Both the position numbers and the translations under genes were made by a program. A model generated the notes under the pieces. It searched no databases and had not been told where the DNA came from. It saw nothing but the letters and a program-made list of their open reading frames with translations. Shown here in pieces: positions 35,781 to 45,132 of a stretch of 64,000 nt of DNA (position 1 is its first letter; each line of letters starts with the position of its first letter). The stretch comes from Acidobacteriota bacterium (GTDB taxonomy: Bacteria > Acidobacteriota > Terriglobia > Terriglobales > Acidobacteriaceae), in the NCBI GenBank assembly GCA_013289685.1, contig JABCZL010000002.1:62001-126000 (forward strand), read 5' to 3'.

Positions 35781-38700
35781 ATGCGCTCTGAATACTCCGA
35801 CGCAAAACGGAAGTTACTGGAGAAGTATCTCCGTGGTGAATTGGGCCTTCGGTACGCCGCTCAGGAGATTCCCCGACGACAGCCTGGGGAAATCGTTCCT
35901 TTGTCGTACGCGCAGGAACAGGTGTGGCTCCACGCCCAGGTTGTCCCCGAAATTCCGCTCTATAACGAACCGGTTACGATTCACTACTCGGGCCCGTTGA
36001 ATGTCAGAACACTCGAACAGAGCTTCAACGAGATTCTCCGCCGGCACGAAGCCTGGCGAACCTGTTTCGCGGTGGTTGATGGTCAGCCGGTTCAGGAAGT
36101 CAAACAGAGTCTTTGCGTCTCGCTTCCTGTTATCGACCTTCGCACTCTTGCGCGAGAACAGCGAGCCACTGCGGCATTAGCGATCGCTACCGCGGATGCT
36201 AGAGTTCCCCTCGATCTCGGGCGTGTCCCACTTTTTCGGACTAGGCTATTCCGTCTCGAAGACGAAGAACACCGCCTCTATCTCACTCTCAGCCACATCA
36301 TTTTCGACGGAGTGGCGATTTACCGCGTCTTTCTCCCGGAACTGACGACGCTTTACAAGGCTTACGCCGCTGGCTTGCCGTCTCCGCTGCCGGAGCTCTC
36401 CATCCAATATCCCGATTATGCCTGCTGGCAACGCCGGTCCATCACGCGCGAAGTCCTATCCGGCGACACCGAATACTGGCGCGAAAAGCTTCGCGGGCCG
36501 TTACCCGAAATCTGCTTGCCTACTGACCGCCCGCATGGACGATCGCAGTCTTTTCGCGGCTCGATGTATCCCTTTCGACTGGGCAGCGCACTGACGGCAG
36601 CATTGCGGAAATTCTGCCACGTCGAGGGTGTCTCCTCTTTTCACACATTACTGGCGAGTTTCGCCGCATTGCTCTACCGCTACTCCGGGGAGGAGCGCAT
36701 CCCGATTGGAAGTGTCACCGCCGGCCGCAACCGCCTGGAAACATTGCCACTCCTCGGATATTTTCTCAATACCGTAGTTCTTCCCGCCGACTTGTCGGGC
36801 AACCCTGGTTTCCGCATCCTGGTCCATCGCGCGCGCAATTTGACCATCGATGTACTGGATCATGACCGTGTCCCTTTTAGACATCTTGTTCACGATCTGC
36901 GCGTGCAGCGAGATCCAGGCCGTAATCCATTATTCCAGGCATTGTTCTCGCTCGAGCCGCCCCTACCTGAAGTCGATCCCGCTTGGCGCCTGACCCAGAT
37001 GGATGTCGACACTGGAGCGTCGAAGTACGACCTCTACCTGGAATTGGACGAGCGCGCCAATGAGGTGTTGGCTCGCTTTCACTACAGCACCGACCTATTC
37101 GATGTTAAGACGATTGCTCGCATGGCCGCCCACTGGCAAGTCTTGCTCGAGGGTGCCCTTACCAACTCGGATCAGCGGCTCGCCGAGTTGCCGGTTTTAA
37201 CGTCGGAAGAGCGAGAGCAAATTCTCATGCAGTGGAACCATACTGAAGGCGCCTATCCGCAGGCGTGCATCCACGAATTATTCGAGACCCAAGTTGAGCG
37301 ATCTCCAGACGCCATCGCCGTCATATTTGAAGAGTCTCGCCTGACCTACCGAGAGCTGAACCAACATGCGAATCAGCTTGCCCGGTATCTGCGAAAGAGA
37401 GGCGTGGGACCAGACGTGCCTGTTGGCCTCTGCATCGATCGAGGACTGGAAATGCTGATTGCTCTCCTGGGCATCTTGAAGGCCGGAGGCGCGTACTTAC
37501 CTCTGGATCCAGGGCTGCCAGACGAACGGTTGAGCTTCATGCTCGACGATGCCCAACCGCGGGTGGTTCTCACGAAAGAGAGCTTGCGACGCGAGCTTTT
37601 CGGAAACGATGCGGTCCTTCTTGATGCAGGTTCCGACGTAATCACACAAGAGAGAAAAGCGAATCCCGAAAACGTCTCTAATCTGCAAGATCTTGCTTAC
37701 GTAATCTACACCTCGGGTTCCACGGGAAAGCCCAAAGGGGTGGAAGGAACGCATCGGGGGGCGATGAATCGGTTCTCGTGGATGTGGCGGAGCTATCCGT
37801 TCCAGGCGGGGGAGGTTTGCTGTCAGAAGACGAACCTGGGATTCGTGGATTCCATCTGGGAGATCTTTGGACCTCTGTTGGCAGGGATTCCGAACGTGAT
37901 TATTGGGCAAGAGGCGGTGCGCGATCCCGAGGAGATGCTGCAGGTGCTGGCGCGGGAGCATGTGACTCGGATGGTTCTGGTTCCATCGTTGTTGCGCACG
38001 CTGCTGGATTACGCTCCGCATCTGCAGCGCCGGGTGCCGGAACTGAGGCTATGGTCGTGCAGCGGCGAGGTTCTGCCGGCGGATCTGGCCAAACGTTTTC
38101 GCGAGGCGTTTGCGGAAGCCACCTTGCTGAATATCTATGGCTCGTCGGAAGTGGCTGCCGATGTAACTTGCCACGAGGTCGGAGAGCGGGACCTGGCTTC
38201 CTGCGTAGCCATTGGCAAGCCCATCAGCAACACGCAGATCTACCTGGTGGATGAGAATGGCGAACCGGTGCCGGTTGGCATTCGCGGGCAGATTTTTGTG
38301 GGTGGGGACGGGCTGGCACGGGGATATCTGAACCGGCCGGAGTTGACGTCCGAACGCTTTGTCCGAAACTGGCTGGCGCCGGAGCAGTCGCCGCGGTTGT
38401 ATCGCACGGGAGACTTGGGGCGCTTCCGCGCGAACGGGGAAATCGAGTATCTGGGCCGGGTCGACAGCCAGGTGAAGCTTCGTGGGCTGCGCATCGAGTT
38501 AGGGGAAATCGAGTCGGTGCTGGCGGGGCATGCGGGAGTAGGGGAAGCGGTGGTGGTGGTGAGCGGGGAAGGGGAGCAGGAGAAGCTGGTGGCGTACGTG
38601 GTGATGAAGGAGGAGGGGAAGGCCGGGCCATCGGGGGGAGAGCTGCGGCGCTATCTGCGGACAAAACTGCCGGAACACATGGTGCCGGCGAGTTACTGGC

Positions 38701-39200
38701 GGGTGGAAGGGTTGCCGTTGTTGGCGAGTGGGAAGGTGAATCGGGGAGCGCTGGCGGGGTGTGGAGGGAAACCGCTGGTGGACAAGGAAGAGCTGGCGGG
38801 TCCGAGGAATGAGGTAGAAGCGAAGCTGGCGGAGATGTGGCGGGAGTTGCTGGAAGTGGAGCAGGTGGGGAGGGAGCAGAACTTTTTCGAGCTGGGAGGA
38901 CATTCGTTGCTGGTGCTGCAGGTGACGGCCCGAATCCGGCGGATGTTTGAAGTGGAGTTGGCGGTGCGGACTGTATTTGAGGCGCCGACGATTGCGGGAC
39001 TGGCAAAGGAAGTGGAGAAGGCACAGGCGATGGGCCTGAAGGCTCGCACCCCAATTCTGCAACGCCACCCAGGTGCGGCACCGGCTAACGTGAGTCAGGA
39101 GGTGCTGCTAAATCAATTGCAGACGCTTTCGCCTCAGGAGGTGCGGAATCTGTTGAAAAACTTGCTGAATGGAAAACAAGGCTATGAATTTCGATCTTGA
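35781..39200 (+). CDS. NRPS module C-A-PCP (2)
   Basis: 1139 aa. A short helical N-terminus (SDAKRKLLEKYLRGEL) precedes a condensation domain (~30-470) whose catalytic motif is SHIIFDG near 170: the first histidine is replaced by serine, the second, catalytic one is kept. The A domain (~480-1000) changes at residue ~638 into the sequence shared exactly with NRPS module 1, so both have the same pocket code V-D-W-L-W-C-I-A-D. The PCP serine is near 1040. It begins 12 bp after the P450 stop. The last residues GYEFRS and the stop are encoded in sequence that belongs to the convergent ADOP permease relic, so the natural C-terminus was altered by the junction. Confidence 0.93.
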   Translation: MRSEYSDAKRKLLEKYLRGELGLRYAAQEIPRRQPGEIVPLSYAQEQVWLHAQVVPEIPLYNEPVTIHYSGPLNVRTLEQSFNEILRRHEAWRTCFAVVDGQPVQEVKQSLCVSLPVIDLRTLAREQRATAALAIATADARVPLDLGRVPLFRTRLFRLEDEEHRLYLTLSHIIFDGVAIYRVFLPELTTLYKAYAAGLPSPLPELSIQYPDYACWQRRSITREVLSGDTEYWREKLRGPLPEICLPTDRPHGRSQSFRGSMYPFRLGSALTAALRKFCHVEGVSSFHTLLASFAALLYRYSGEERIPIGSVTAGRNRLETLPLLGYFLNTVVLPADLSGNPGFRILVHRARNLTIDVLDHDRVPFRHLVHDLRVQRDPGRNPLFQALFSLEPPLPEVDPAWRLTQMDVDTGASKYDLYLELDERANEVLARFHYSTDLFDVKTIARMAAHWQVLLEGALTNSDQRLAELPVLTSEEREQILMQWNHTEGAYPQACIHELFETQVERSPDAIAVIFEESRLTYRELNQHANQLARYLRKRGVGPDVPVGLCIDRGLEMLIALLGILKAGGAYLPLDPGLPDERLSFMLDDAQPRVVLTKESLRRELFGNDAVLLDAGSDVITQERKANPENVSNLQDLAYVIYTSGSTGKPKGVEGTHRGAMNRFSWMWRSYPFQAGEVCCQKTNLGFVDSIWEIFGPLLAGIPNVIIGQEAVRDPEEMLQVLAREHVTRMVLVPSLLRTLLDYAPHLQRRVPELRLWSCSGEVLPADLAKRFREAFAEATLLNIYGSSEVAADVTCHEVGERDLASCVAIGKPISNTQIYLVDENGEPVPVGIRGQIFVGGDGLARGYLNRPELTSERFVRNWLAPEQSPRLYRTGDLGRFRANGEIEYLGRVDSQVKLRGLRIELGEIESVLAGHAGVGEAVVVVSGEGEQEKLVAYVVMKEEGKAGPSGGELRRYLRTKLPEHMVPASYWRVEGLPLLASGKVNRGALAGCGGKPLVDKEELAGPRNEVEAKLAEMWRELLEVEQVGREQNFFELGGHSLLVLQVTARIRRMFEVELAVRTVFEAPTIAGLAKEVEKAQAMGLKARTPILQRHPGAAPANVSQEVLLNQLQTLSPQEVRNLLKNLLNGKQGYEFRS
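37695..39066 (+). repeat. 1372-bp direct repeat, copy 2 (A-domain core to PCP)
   Basis: Second copy of the repeat at 31066-32437. Both boundaries are sharp: upstream the two A domains share only family-level similarity, and downstream they diverge at once after CAACGCC. Confidence 0.93.
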
Positions 39201-39201
39201 T

Positions 39202-39989
39202 CTATTTGAGCTCCACCTGCAACTGTGCCTCAATGCGCTTTGGATCAGCGCCCGGCGCGATCCGACCGATCAGGTCAAGCCAGTCCTGTTGAGGAAATTG
39301 CAGAAAATTGCCGGGGCCATCGATCAGCGCTTCGGCATTCAGCGGCACCCAGAAAGCGGGCATGCTCTCCATTCGATCCCCGTAGAATTTCGGGGGCGCA
39401 ACGCCGATCACGGTAAACGGCAGCCCGTTAAGCGTGAAGCTTGCCCCTATTACCGATGGATCCTGCCCGTACTTCTGTTGCCAGCTCGCATAACTCATCA
39501 CAACGACTGGCTCCGCTCCCGTTCGGTCATCCTCCTGGGTAAACATCCCCCTACATATGCGCGAATCCCAAACATCGAAAAGTAGTTTCCCGAAACGTAC
39601 TGGCTCCGCAGGGACTCGGCGGTTTGGTTGCGCCCGCTGCGCCGAACGCCCATCAAACTCCGTCCGGCCGAAGGCGGCCAGTTCTGTGAAGCCGGGGGTC
39701 TGGTCGCGGTACGTTTTGTACTTGTCATAGGAAAAGAGCGACCAATCATCTTCCAGACCCCCATTAACGCAGCAGTTCTCAATATCGCCGACGCGATATA
39801 GTTTACTGGGTCTGGCTACGGGCAAGGATTTCAACAACACGGCGTGCACTAACGTAAAAATCGCCGTAGTCGCACCAGTCCCCAAGGCTAGCGTCAACAC
39901 GGCCGTACCCGTGAAACCGAGAGCCCGAGCAAACTGCCACATCGCGTATCGGACATCGTCTACTATCGGACATCGTCTACGAATTGCAT
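39202..39989 (-). pseudogene. Pseudogene of an ADOP/MacB-like ABC-transporter permease
   Basis: The minus strand encodes the N-terminal part of an acidobacterial duplicated orphan permease: DVRYAMWQFARALGFTG, LTLALGTGATTAIFTL, NCCVNGG and VVVMSYASWQQKYG. Full-length members exceed 800 aa; here about 260 residues remain. Three lesions are visible. A 17-bp tandem duplication (39947-39980) turns the original start MQFVDDVRYAM (ATG at 39989) into a TAG stop after eight codons. A frameshift near 39628, restored near 39548, moves the conserved QYVSGNYFSMFGIRAYVGG segment into another frame. The 3' end is cut off at the NRPS gene end (39200). Confidence 0.85.
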
Positions 39990-41076
39990 GGCGCCTCCGA
40001 CCGTCTATGCGGATAGATCTTAGTCTCTCTTCCGATTCAGCACTAGCGGATGGAATTTTTCCGGTGGTCCATGGGAGTTGGACGCTCATCATAAGTCGTT
40101 CGTGAGCAATCGAAAAACCCGAAAGGTCGCCCGATTCAGGCACTTGCAAGCTCATGGCCTCGATTCCAGTCGGATGGTTTGGGGAGTGCGGAAGTAACGG
40201 AGCCGCGAGAACCAGCCTGAACAGAAACAACACCCTAATTGGTCGATCACCGCGGCACGAACTCAGTCGTGATATCTCTGGATTTCGCTCGGCCGAGGTC
40301 GTTCGCATACTTAAGTTCCCACGCCGTGTTGTACTTATCCAGGTAGACGCGATCAATCGAGTCTCTGAGACTCTCGCTCTTGATGGGTATGGCGCGGACT
40401 GCAATTTTTGCGGTCGTTCACGTGGATAGTGCCGCGAGGTTCGTCTAGAAACGTTCGGTACCAACTGTTCGGCTTCACGCTAATGACCTGACGAAGACGC
40501 GGTCTCGTACCACCACGACCCAGATGCCGATGAAGCGGTGCCGGCCGGTGCCAGCCCAAATGCGCAGACCTTTGCTCTCCCGGAGGGCAATCAAGGTGTC
40601 ATCGGGAAAAATTGTCGCTTCGCTGTCATGCGTGTACGTCCCTTAAAACTGGCGATAGTCGCTCCGTTTCTGAGCCGCGCGAATTGCTCGCCACGTTTCG
40701 GGATTCCGTGCACGCCGCTCGCGGCTTTGGGAAGGGTAGCTCCAACGGCTCGTCGCGCGCAATGCCTGCTGCTGCTCGTCGGAGAATCAGCCTTGGCGAA
40801 GAAGGGCGCGACGGGCAAAAGCAAAGGCACCGAGACCCAAGAGAAACATCTCAGCAGCTAGCCGGAAGAGAATCGCAGCCGCTCAGCGTGCGCGCTGGGC
40901 CAAAGTGTAGGGCGACAGAACGGGCCGAGACCCGACCGACTGTCCCTCGAGTGCGGGCGTGGGTGAATCTTACAGGTGCAAATAAAACTGCTGTCTTGCC
41001 GACGCGCCGTGCAGGGCTGAGTAGACCTTCGTGAACAACGATCTCAGAGCTTAAATGGGGGAGGGCCGGGCAACTC
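39990..41076. other. Non-coding stretch of about 1.1 kb
   Basis: Several short open frames exist on both strands, but none shows a recognisable domain, a ribosome-binding site or conserved motifs. Probably degraded sequence next to the ADOP relic. Confidence 0.4.
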
Positions 41077-41499
41077 TTATCCCTGATCTTCGTGCTGAAC
41101 GCCTTGTTTCTTATGTTGTGCGTCCCGACTCCGGCTGCAAAGCTCCGCAATCATTGGAAGCAACTGTCGACTTGCTTCAAGTTTAGGTACAAAAGCATCG
41201 ACCAGAGGTAACGCCTGCGTTGGTACCTCGCTACCGGAAAGCATGATTACCACCAGTTCCGGTCTTATGAGTCTTATTTCGGAAGCAAGGTCATGTCCGT
41301 TCATCCCAGGCATCTCGTAGTCGAGGATCACTGCGTCGCACTTACACATCGTCAAGAGTCTAAGTGCTTGTTGCGCTGACATCGCTGTGAGAACAACGTA
41401 TCCAGACCGTTCGAGCAGCGCCTTCTCGTAGCGCAAGAGTGAGTCATCGTCATCAACGCAAAGAATGGTCCTTTTCGAGGGTGGATAAGTCGAGATCAT
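41077..41499 (-). CDS. Single-domain response regulator (CheY-like receiver)
   Basis: 140 aa made of a receiver domain only. The acidic pocket is DDDD at 16-19, the phosphoacceptor is Asp60 in VILDYEMPGMNG, and the conserved lysine is K106 in VPKLEA. There is no output domain, so it likely relays phosphate or acts by protein contact. No histidine kinase is encoded nearby. The tail (residues ~125-140) is polar and glutamine-rich. The ATG at 41499 is unambiguous. Confidence 0.88.
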   Translation of the reverse strand: MISTYPPSKRTILCVDDDDSLLRYEKALLERSGYVVLTAMSAQQALRLLTMCKCDAVILDYEMPGMNGHDLASEIRLIRPELVVIMLSGSEVPTQALPLVDAFVPKLEASRQLLPMIAELCSRSRDAQHKKQGVQHEDQG

Positions 41500-41762
41500 T
41501 GTGGCCTCCCGCCAACCTCAGGCCGAACTTATGACTGCCTTATCTAGCTCGTAAGTCGTATGCTACGCGCTGACGATTAACGCAATCCACAGAGGATGGT
41601 GGATCTGTGAGAAGGATGCTCGACCGCATACAACTCTGTCTGTTCAAAAGTGAACATTGTGGTGGTTTGCCCTCGTTCGTGTTACGGAATCCAAACTAAA
41701 AGGTTAGAACGCGCACATGCCTAAATTCGTGCCGCGTTAAGCCCCAATGAGGGCGGGCGCTT

Positions 41763-42014
41763 TCACTCCGAGCAGCCGTCGTCCGTACGAGTGAAATTGC
41801 CGGATTGCGACAACGATCCCGACAGCTCAGTAAACTTACCTAACTTGGATGCTACGTGCCCCTTTAGTCGCTTAGCAGCCGTGGGGGCCGGCTTCGCACC
41901 GATCCTGACAAAGAGGAGGACGAAGGAGCTCAGTATTCCCCAAACCACGCACGACCATAAAGTAGCCATCAGCATGATGCTTCGCAAACCCTTTTCTCGA
42001 ATCACGCTTGCCAA
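41763..42014 (-). CDS. Possible small single-span membrane protein
   Basis: An 83-aa frame starting at a TTG (42014), or 70 aa from an ATG at 41975. It contains one strong hydrophobic stretch (IMLMATLWSCVVWGILSSFVLLFV, about residues 13-36) followed by a basic, serine/threonine-rich tail. No family is recognised and no clear ribosome-binding site is present, so it may be spurious. Confidence 0.3.
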   Translation of the reverse strand: MASVIREKGLRSIMLMATLWSCVVWGILSSFVLLFVRIGAKPAPTAAKRLKGHVASKLGKFTELSGSLSQSGNFTRTDDGCSE

Positions 42015-42330
42015 ACGATTGCCAATTACGCGTCACCCTCAAATATCTTGCCGCTACTCTCTGCGCTTGCCTGTTCAAAAGTGCTCACTTTCGCTAGTTT
42101 CTTATTTGGCAGGGACGAGGGGTCCCGAAGCGCTAGTTTCTCCTGCCCCACCTGCCAGAAACTTACAGCCGGGTAAGCCCGACCTGCTGAAATGTCGCCT
42201 CTCTTTCACTGGCGACTTCGTTAGAGAGTTAGAGAGGCGATATTACGACTGGTCATTCTTAACGCAGGAGATCCTTTCCTTGCCCCCCAAGCGCCGCAAA
42301 TAATACAGTTGTCCCGAACAGACACGACGG

Positions 42331-42363
42331 CAAAAAAGAGGTCGGACTCAGAGATTGAGTCCG
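42331..42363 (-). terminator. Rho-independent terminator-like hairpin
   Basis: On the minus strand CGGACTCA-ATCTC-TGAGTCCG forms a perfect 8-bp stem followed by ACCTCTTTTTT. It lies about 310 bp downstream of the EAL fragment on that strand and may have ended the transcript of the former gene. Confidence 0.6.
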
Positions 42364-42677
42364 GCCGGAGTTTGAACCGGTCGTGGGTCGAATGACGTAC
42401 AGTCGCTACTCATGACCGTGTTCCGTTCGTTAAATAGATAAGAACACGTTACCCGCTGCGGGTCCGAGGAGCTGGTCCAATAGAGCACACTTTCGGGATT
42501 AGAGGGGTCAACGAGCGTAACAGAGATTATTCACCACTTGAGACTTCGGCACACACAAAAACAAATGGGTAACGGGACATTTGCGAGAACGGTTGCTGGC
42601 TCCCGATGAACAACGTGCCGTCTAGATGGCGAGGCTGAGGGTTTCGAAGTGCCTTCAGCGGCACCAGACCTTACGAA

Positions 42678-43049
42678 TTAGGATCTGCAGAGATTGGAAC
42701 TCGCTGCTCTTATTGTTGGCGGCTTCCTTCTTGTTTGTCCGGAGTTTCGCCGGTTGGACTCAATAAAATTGCCAACACTCTTCGCCGGCATGGCTTCCGC
42801 GAACAAGTATCCTTGGGCTGACCCACAACCAGCCAACGCCAACAGTTGGTGTTGGCTGGTTGTTTCGACCCCTTCAGCAACCACTTTAAGATCTAGACTG
42901 CGTGCCAGCCCGACGATTGTTTTAACGATGGCATAGTTTTCGGCATCCATCGTCTTAACGAACGACTGATCGATTTTGAGGGTATCGACTGGAAAACGAC
43001 GGAGATAGCTCAGAGAGGAATATCCGGTGCCAAAATCGTCGATACTCCT
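42678..43049 (-). pseudogene. C-terminal fragment of an EAL (c-di-GMP phosphodiesterase) domain
   Basis: From about 43046 the minus strand encodes [28 protein letters not shown], then [11 protein letters not shown] and [11 protein letters not shown], the second half of an EAL domain. The EAL signature, the first metal-binding residues and any sensory domain are missing, so only about 90 of ~240 domain residues remain. The sequence before 43049 is unrelated. It cannot be a working phosphodiesterase. Confidence 0.8.
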
Positions 43050-43337
43050 CTCTCGCTGAAACACCTGAGGGGGAGAACTTTGGATGGACCGATGGACCTG
43101 GCTTAGGTCAGAAGACCTGAAAGAGGAGAAGGTGGTAAGCACCCCGCGGCCACTATAACACGCCAGAACGAACCTTGTTTGTTTTGGTCCACATTGAACT
43201 GTGATCGGCTCGTGGCCGTGGCATTTGTTGGGCTCAGGGTGAAGCGGGCCAGAGACATCCTTGCCGAACTCGTCAAGGAAATCTGAAGCCGACAGTGACT
43301 GAATGAGGTTAACGGCACACTTCGCAGAGTGGAGTCT

Positions 43338-44009
43338 CTAGTCGTGAAGAATAATGTTGAGAAGTGAACTGTGAATCTGCAAGTCATCCCCCCCGCGATA
43401 GTCAATGAACCCCATTTTCCTAAACCTGTTCATGAAAAAGCTCACCCGCGAGCGAGTCGTGCCGATCATCTCCGCGAGGGTTTCCTGACTGATCTTGGGG
43501 ATTGGAGTATCGTGCACGCCGTCCTTGCCGAAGTGGGCCAGCAACAGCAATATTCGAGCTAGTCTCTTTTCGCTGGAATTGAAGAGTTGGTCAACCAAAT
43601 CCTCTTCGTATCGGATGTTCCGTGCCAGCAAATATGCCACGAACATCTCGGAAAATGCTGGTTCCCGGTGTAGCACTTCCACCATGGACTTCTTGTCGAT
43701 TCTCATCACTGAGCAATCGGTCATTGCGGTTGCGGAGCAGAGGCGAAGAAGCTGCCCTGCAAGGCAACCTTCGCCGAAGAAATCGCCCTCGTTCAGAATG
43801 CCGATTGTGGCTTCCTTCCCGATCTTCGATACAACGGTGAGTTTTACTTTTCCCTTCTGTACATAAAAAACAGCATCGGACGAGTTGCCCTGAACGAAGA
43901 TCGTCTGCTTTTTGGGAAAAACTGCGATCTTCCTACCGCCGTCTATGGTAGCGAGAAATGTCTTGGGATCAAATTTGCTGGGATTCTTGGCCGCTGCCAT
44001 GGGTTTCAT
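43338..44009 (-). CDS. Crp/Fnr-family transcriptional regulator
   Basis: 223 aa with a cyclic-nucleotide-binding-type beta-roll (~20-140; GNSSDAVFYVQKGKVKLTV and GDFFGEGCLAG) and a winged helix-turn-helix (~150-215; ISQETLAEMIGTTRSRVSFFMNRF). There is no N-terminal cysteine cluster, so it is not an iron-sulfur Fnr; the effector may be a nucleotide or another ligand. An AAAGGGACGAG ribosome-binding site precedes the ATG at 44009. It stands alone, and its targets cannot be inferred. Confidence 0.9.
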   Translation of the reverse strand: MKPMAAAKNPSKFDPKTFLATIDGGRKIAVFPKKQTIFVQGNSSDAVFYVQKGKVKLTVVSKIGKEATIGILNEGDFFGEGCLAGQLLRLCSATAMTDCSVMRIDKKSMVEVLHREPAFSEMFVAYLLARNIRYEEDLVDQLFNSSEKRLARILLLLAHFGKDGVHDTPIPKISQETLAEMIGTTRSRVSFFMNRFRKMGFIDYRGGDDLQIHSSLLNIILHD

Positions 44010-44552
44010 AATCTCGTCCCTTTCAAGCCTCCGAATGAGCAGGAGGCAACGCCCTACGATGAAGGATGAATGGATGCGTAAGAAGGCGAGAACAACTTTT
44101 GCGGGGGAAGACCTACCGCACTTGACAGAACAATGATTTCACCGCAGGTGTCGAAAGTCAAACATTCCCGGTGCTGACCGTTTCAAGAGAAACGCTGGGA
44201 ACTGTGGCCGCAATCACAAAGATTGTTGGCGCACGCACGCGTTCACCAGACTCGCAGGGGTAGCCAAGCCATCCCGCCTGTGGGAAACTTGGGACATGAA
44301 AAAACCAGAGTTTACCGACGCGGGTTGGCTTGGGCCGAGGGACGAAATGGATCTCGCCAGTCATCGCTTCGGCAGATGCTCTGAGTGCCGTGAGAACATC
44401 TGTGTCGAAAAAGCGGTGACGGATACACAGAATACGCGATCGGAAACCAATGAACTGCTCGATCACACGTTTCGCGTGCACATCAAGCTGAAGCACTCTT
44501 AGGACTTCAGCCAAACCGCTTCCCGGATCGTGGATCGAAGACTGCGACTCTT
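44010..44552. other. Intergenic region
   Basis: About 540 bp between the Crp/Fnr gene and the secreted-protein gene. An open frame exists on the minus strand, but it has no recognisable domain and overlaps the end of the next gene, so I do not call it. Confidence 0.35.
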
Positions 44553-44948
44553 CTAGGCGCTCTTCTTGAGCGTGAGACTGAGCGCCGCCCCGCCTTGCTT
44601 CCAAGTTCCCGCAATCTCCGAGTTCTCTTTGTTCATCGTGCCATCGTACGAAACCTGACCGGAAGTGTTTTCGAAATGGAGGACCGGTGCGTTATAGTTT
44701 ATGGCTGTGATCAACGCCCCCGAAGCGCTCTCGTCAGGGAAGTCGATCGTTCCGCTTAGGCTTCCGTCTGGAGCTGCGGTAATGTGGACGACAATTCGCT
44801 TCTTAGGCCGAGCGCCCGGATCCAGAGTCCCTTCCCAATTTCCAACGATCGGCGACGGGGCCGCTGCCATCATTGTTGGCACCATTCGCAATCCGAGGAC
44901 CAGCACAAAACACACGCCAATGCCGAACAACGTCCGCTGTCTTTTCAT
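44553..44948 (-). CDS. Small secreted beta-rich protein of unknown function
   Basis: 131 aa from the ATG at 44948, with an AAGGGGAT box upstream; the longer frame adds a non-signal N-terminus. Residues 1-~30 are a signal peptide (MKRQRTLFGIGVCFVLVLG...MAAAP). The mature part, IVGNWEGTLDPGA, GSLSGTIDFPDESA, and AGTWKQGGAALSLTLKK, forms a lipocalin-like beta pattern. The same repeat-like domain is often fused to secreted hydrolases in Acidobacteriota (recalled, not checked); here it stands alone. Probably periplasmic; role unknown. Confidence 0.7.
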   Translation of the reverse strand: MKRQRTLFGIGVCFVLVLGLRMVPTMMAAAPSPIVGNWEGTLDPGARPKKRIVVHITAAPDGSLSGTIDFPDESASGALITAINYNAPVLHFENTSGQVSYDGTMNKENSEIAGTWKQGGAALSLTLKKSA

Positions 44949-45071
44949 CGCGGATCCCCTTGTTTCACCAGCACGAAGCGCCCTCGTTTTTGCCGATAAA
45001 CTTAGATGCATTGGCCCAAGGTTTACCAGCATGTCTTAACCAGCGCACACACTCAAACAAAAAACAAGAAT

Positions 45072-45095
45072 GCCCCGGTGGCTTAAAGCCGGGGC
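45072..45095. repeat. REP-like palindrome
   Basis: GCCCCGG (45072-45078) pairs with CCGGGGC (45089-45095) around a loop that itself contains the palindrome GGCTTAAAGCC (45080-45090). Hairpins of this kind are widespread intergenic repeats in Acidobacteriota (from memory); related ones occur at 60973-61025. Confidence 0.5.
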
Positions 45096-45132
45096 GCGTC
45101 ATCCCTACACTGCTGTCCCCAAAACAAATTAC

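Larger units (their letters stand above)
41500..42677. other. Gene-poor 1.2-kb stretch
   Basis: Apart from one weak small membrane-protein frame (41763-42014) and a terminator-like hairpin (42331-42363) I see no supported gene. Several frames on the + strand lack any family features. Confidence 0.35.

Noticed and set aside
40538-41150. Several overlapping short frames on both strands
   Set aside because: None has a start signal or recognisable motif; treated as non-coding.
41791-42303. 170-codon + strand frame
   Set aside because: No domain or hydrophobic pattern; basic low-information composition.
42340-42400. Possible tRNA-like fold
   Set aside because: The hairpin fits a terminator with a T-run on the minus strand; no acceptor stem, anticodon arm or standard T-loop is present.
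44158-44604. 148-codon minus-strand frame after the secreted protein gene
   Set aside because: No domain, no ribosome-binding site, and overlaps the end of a better-supported gene.
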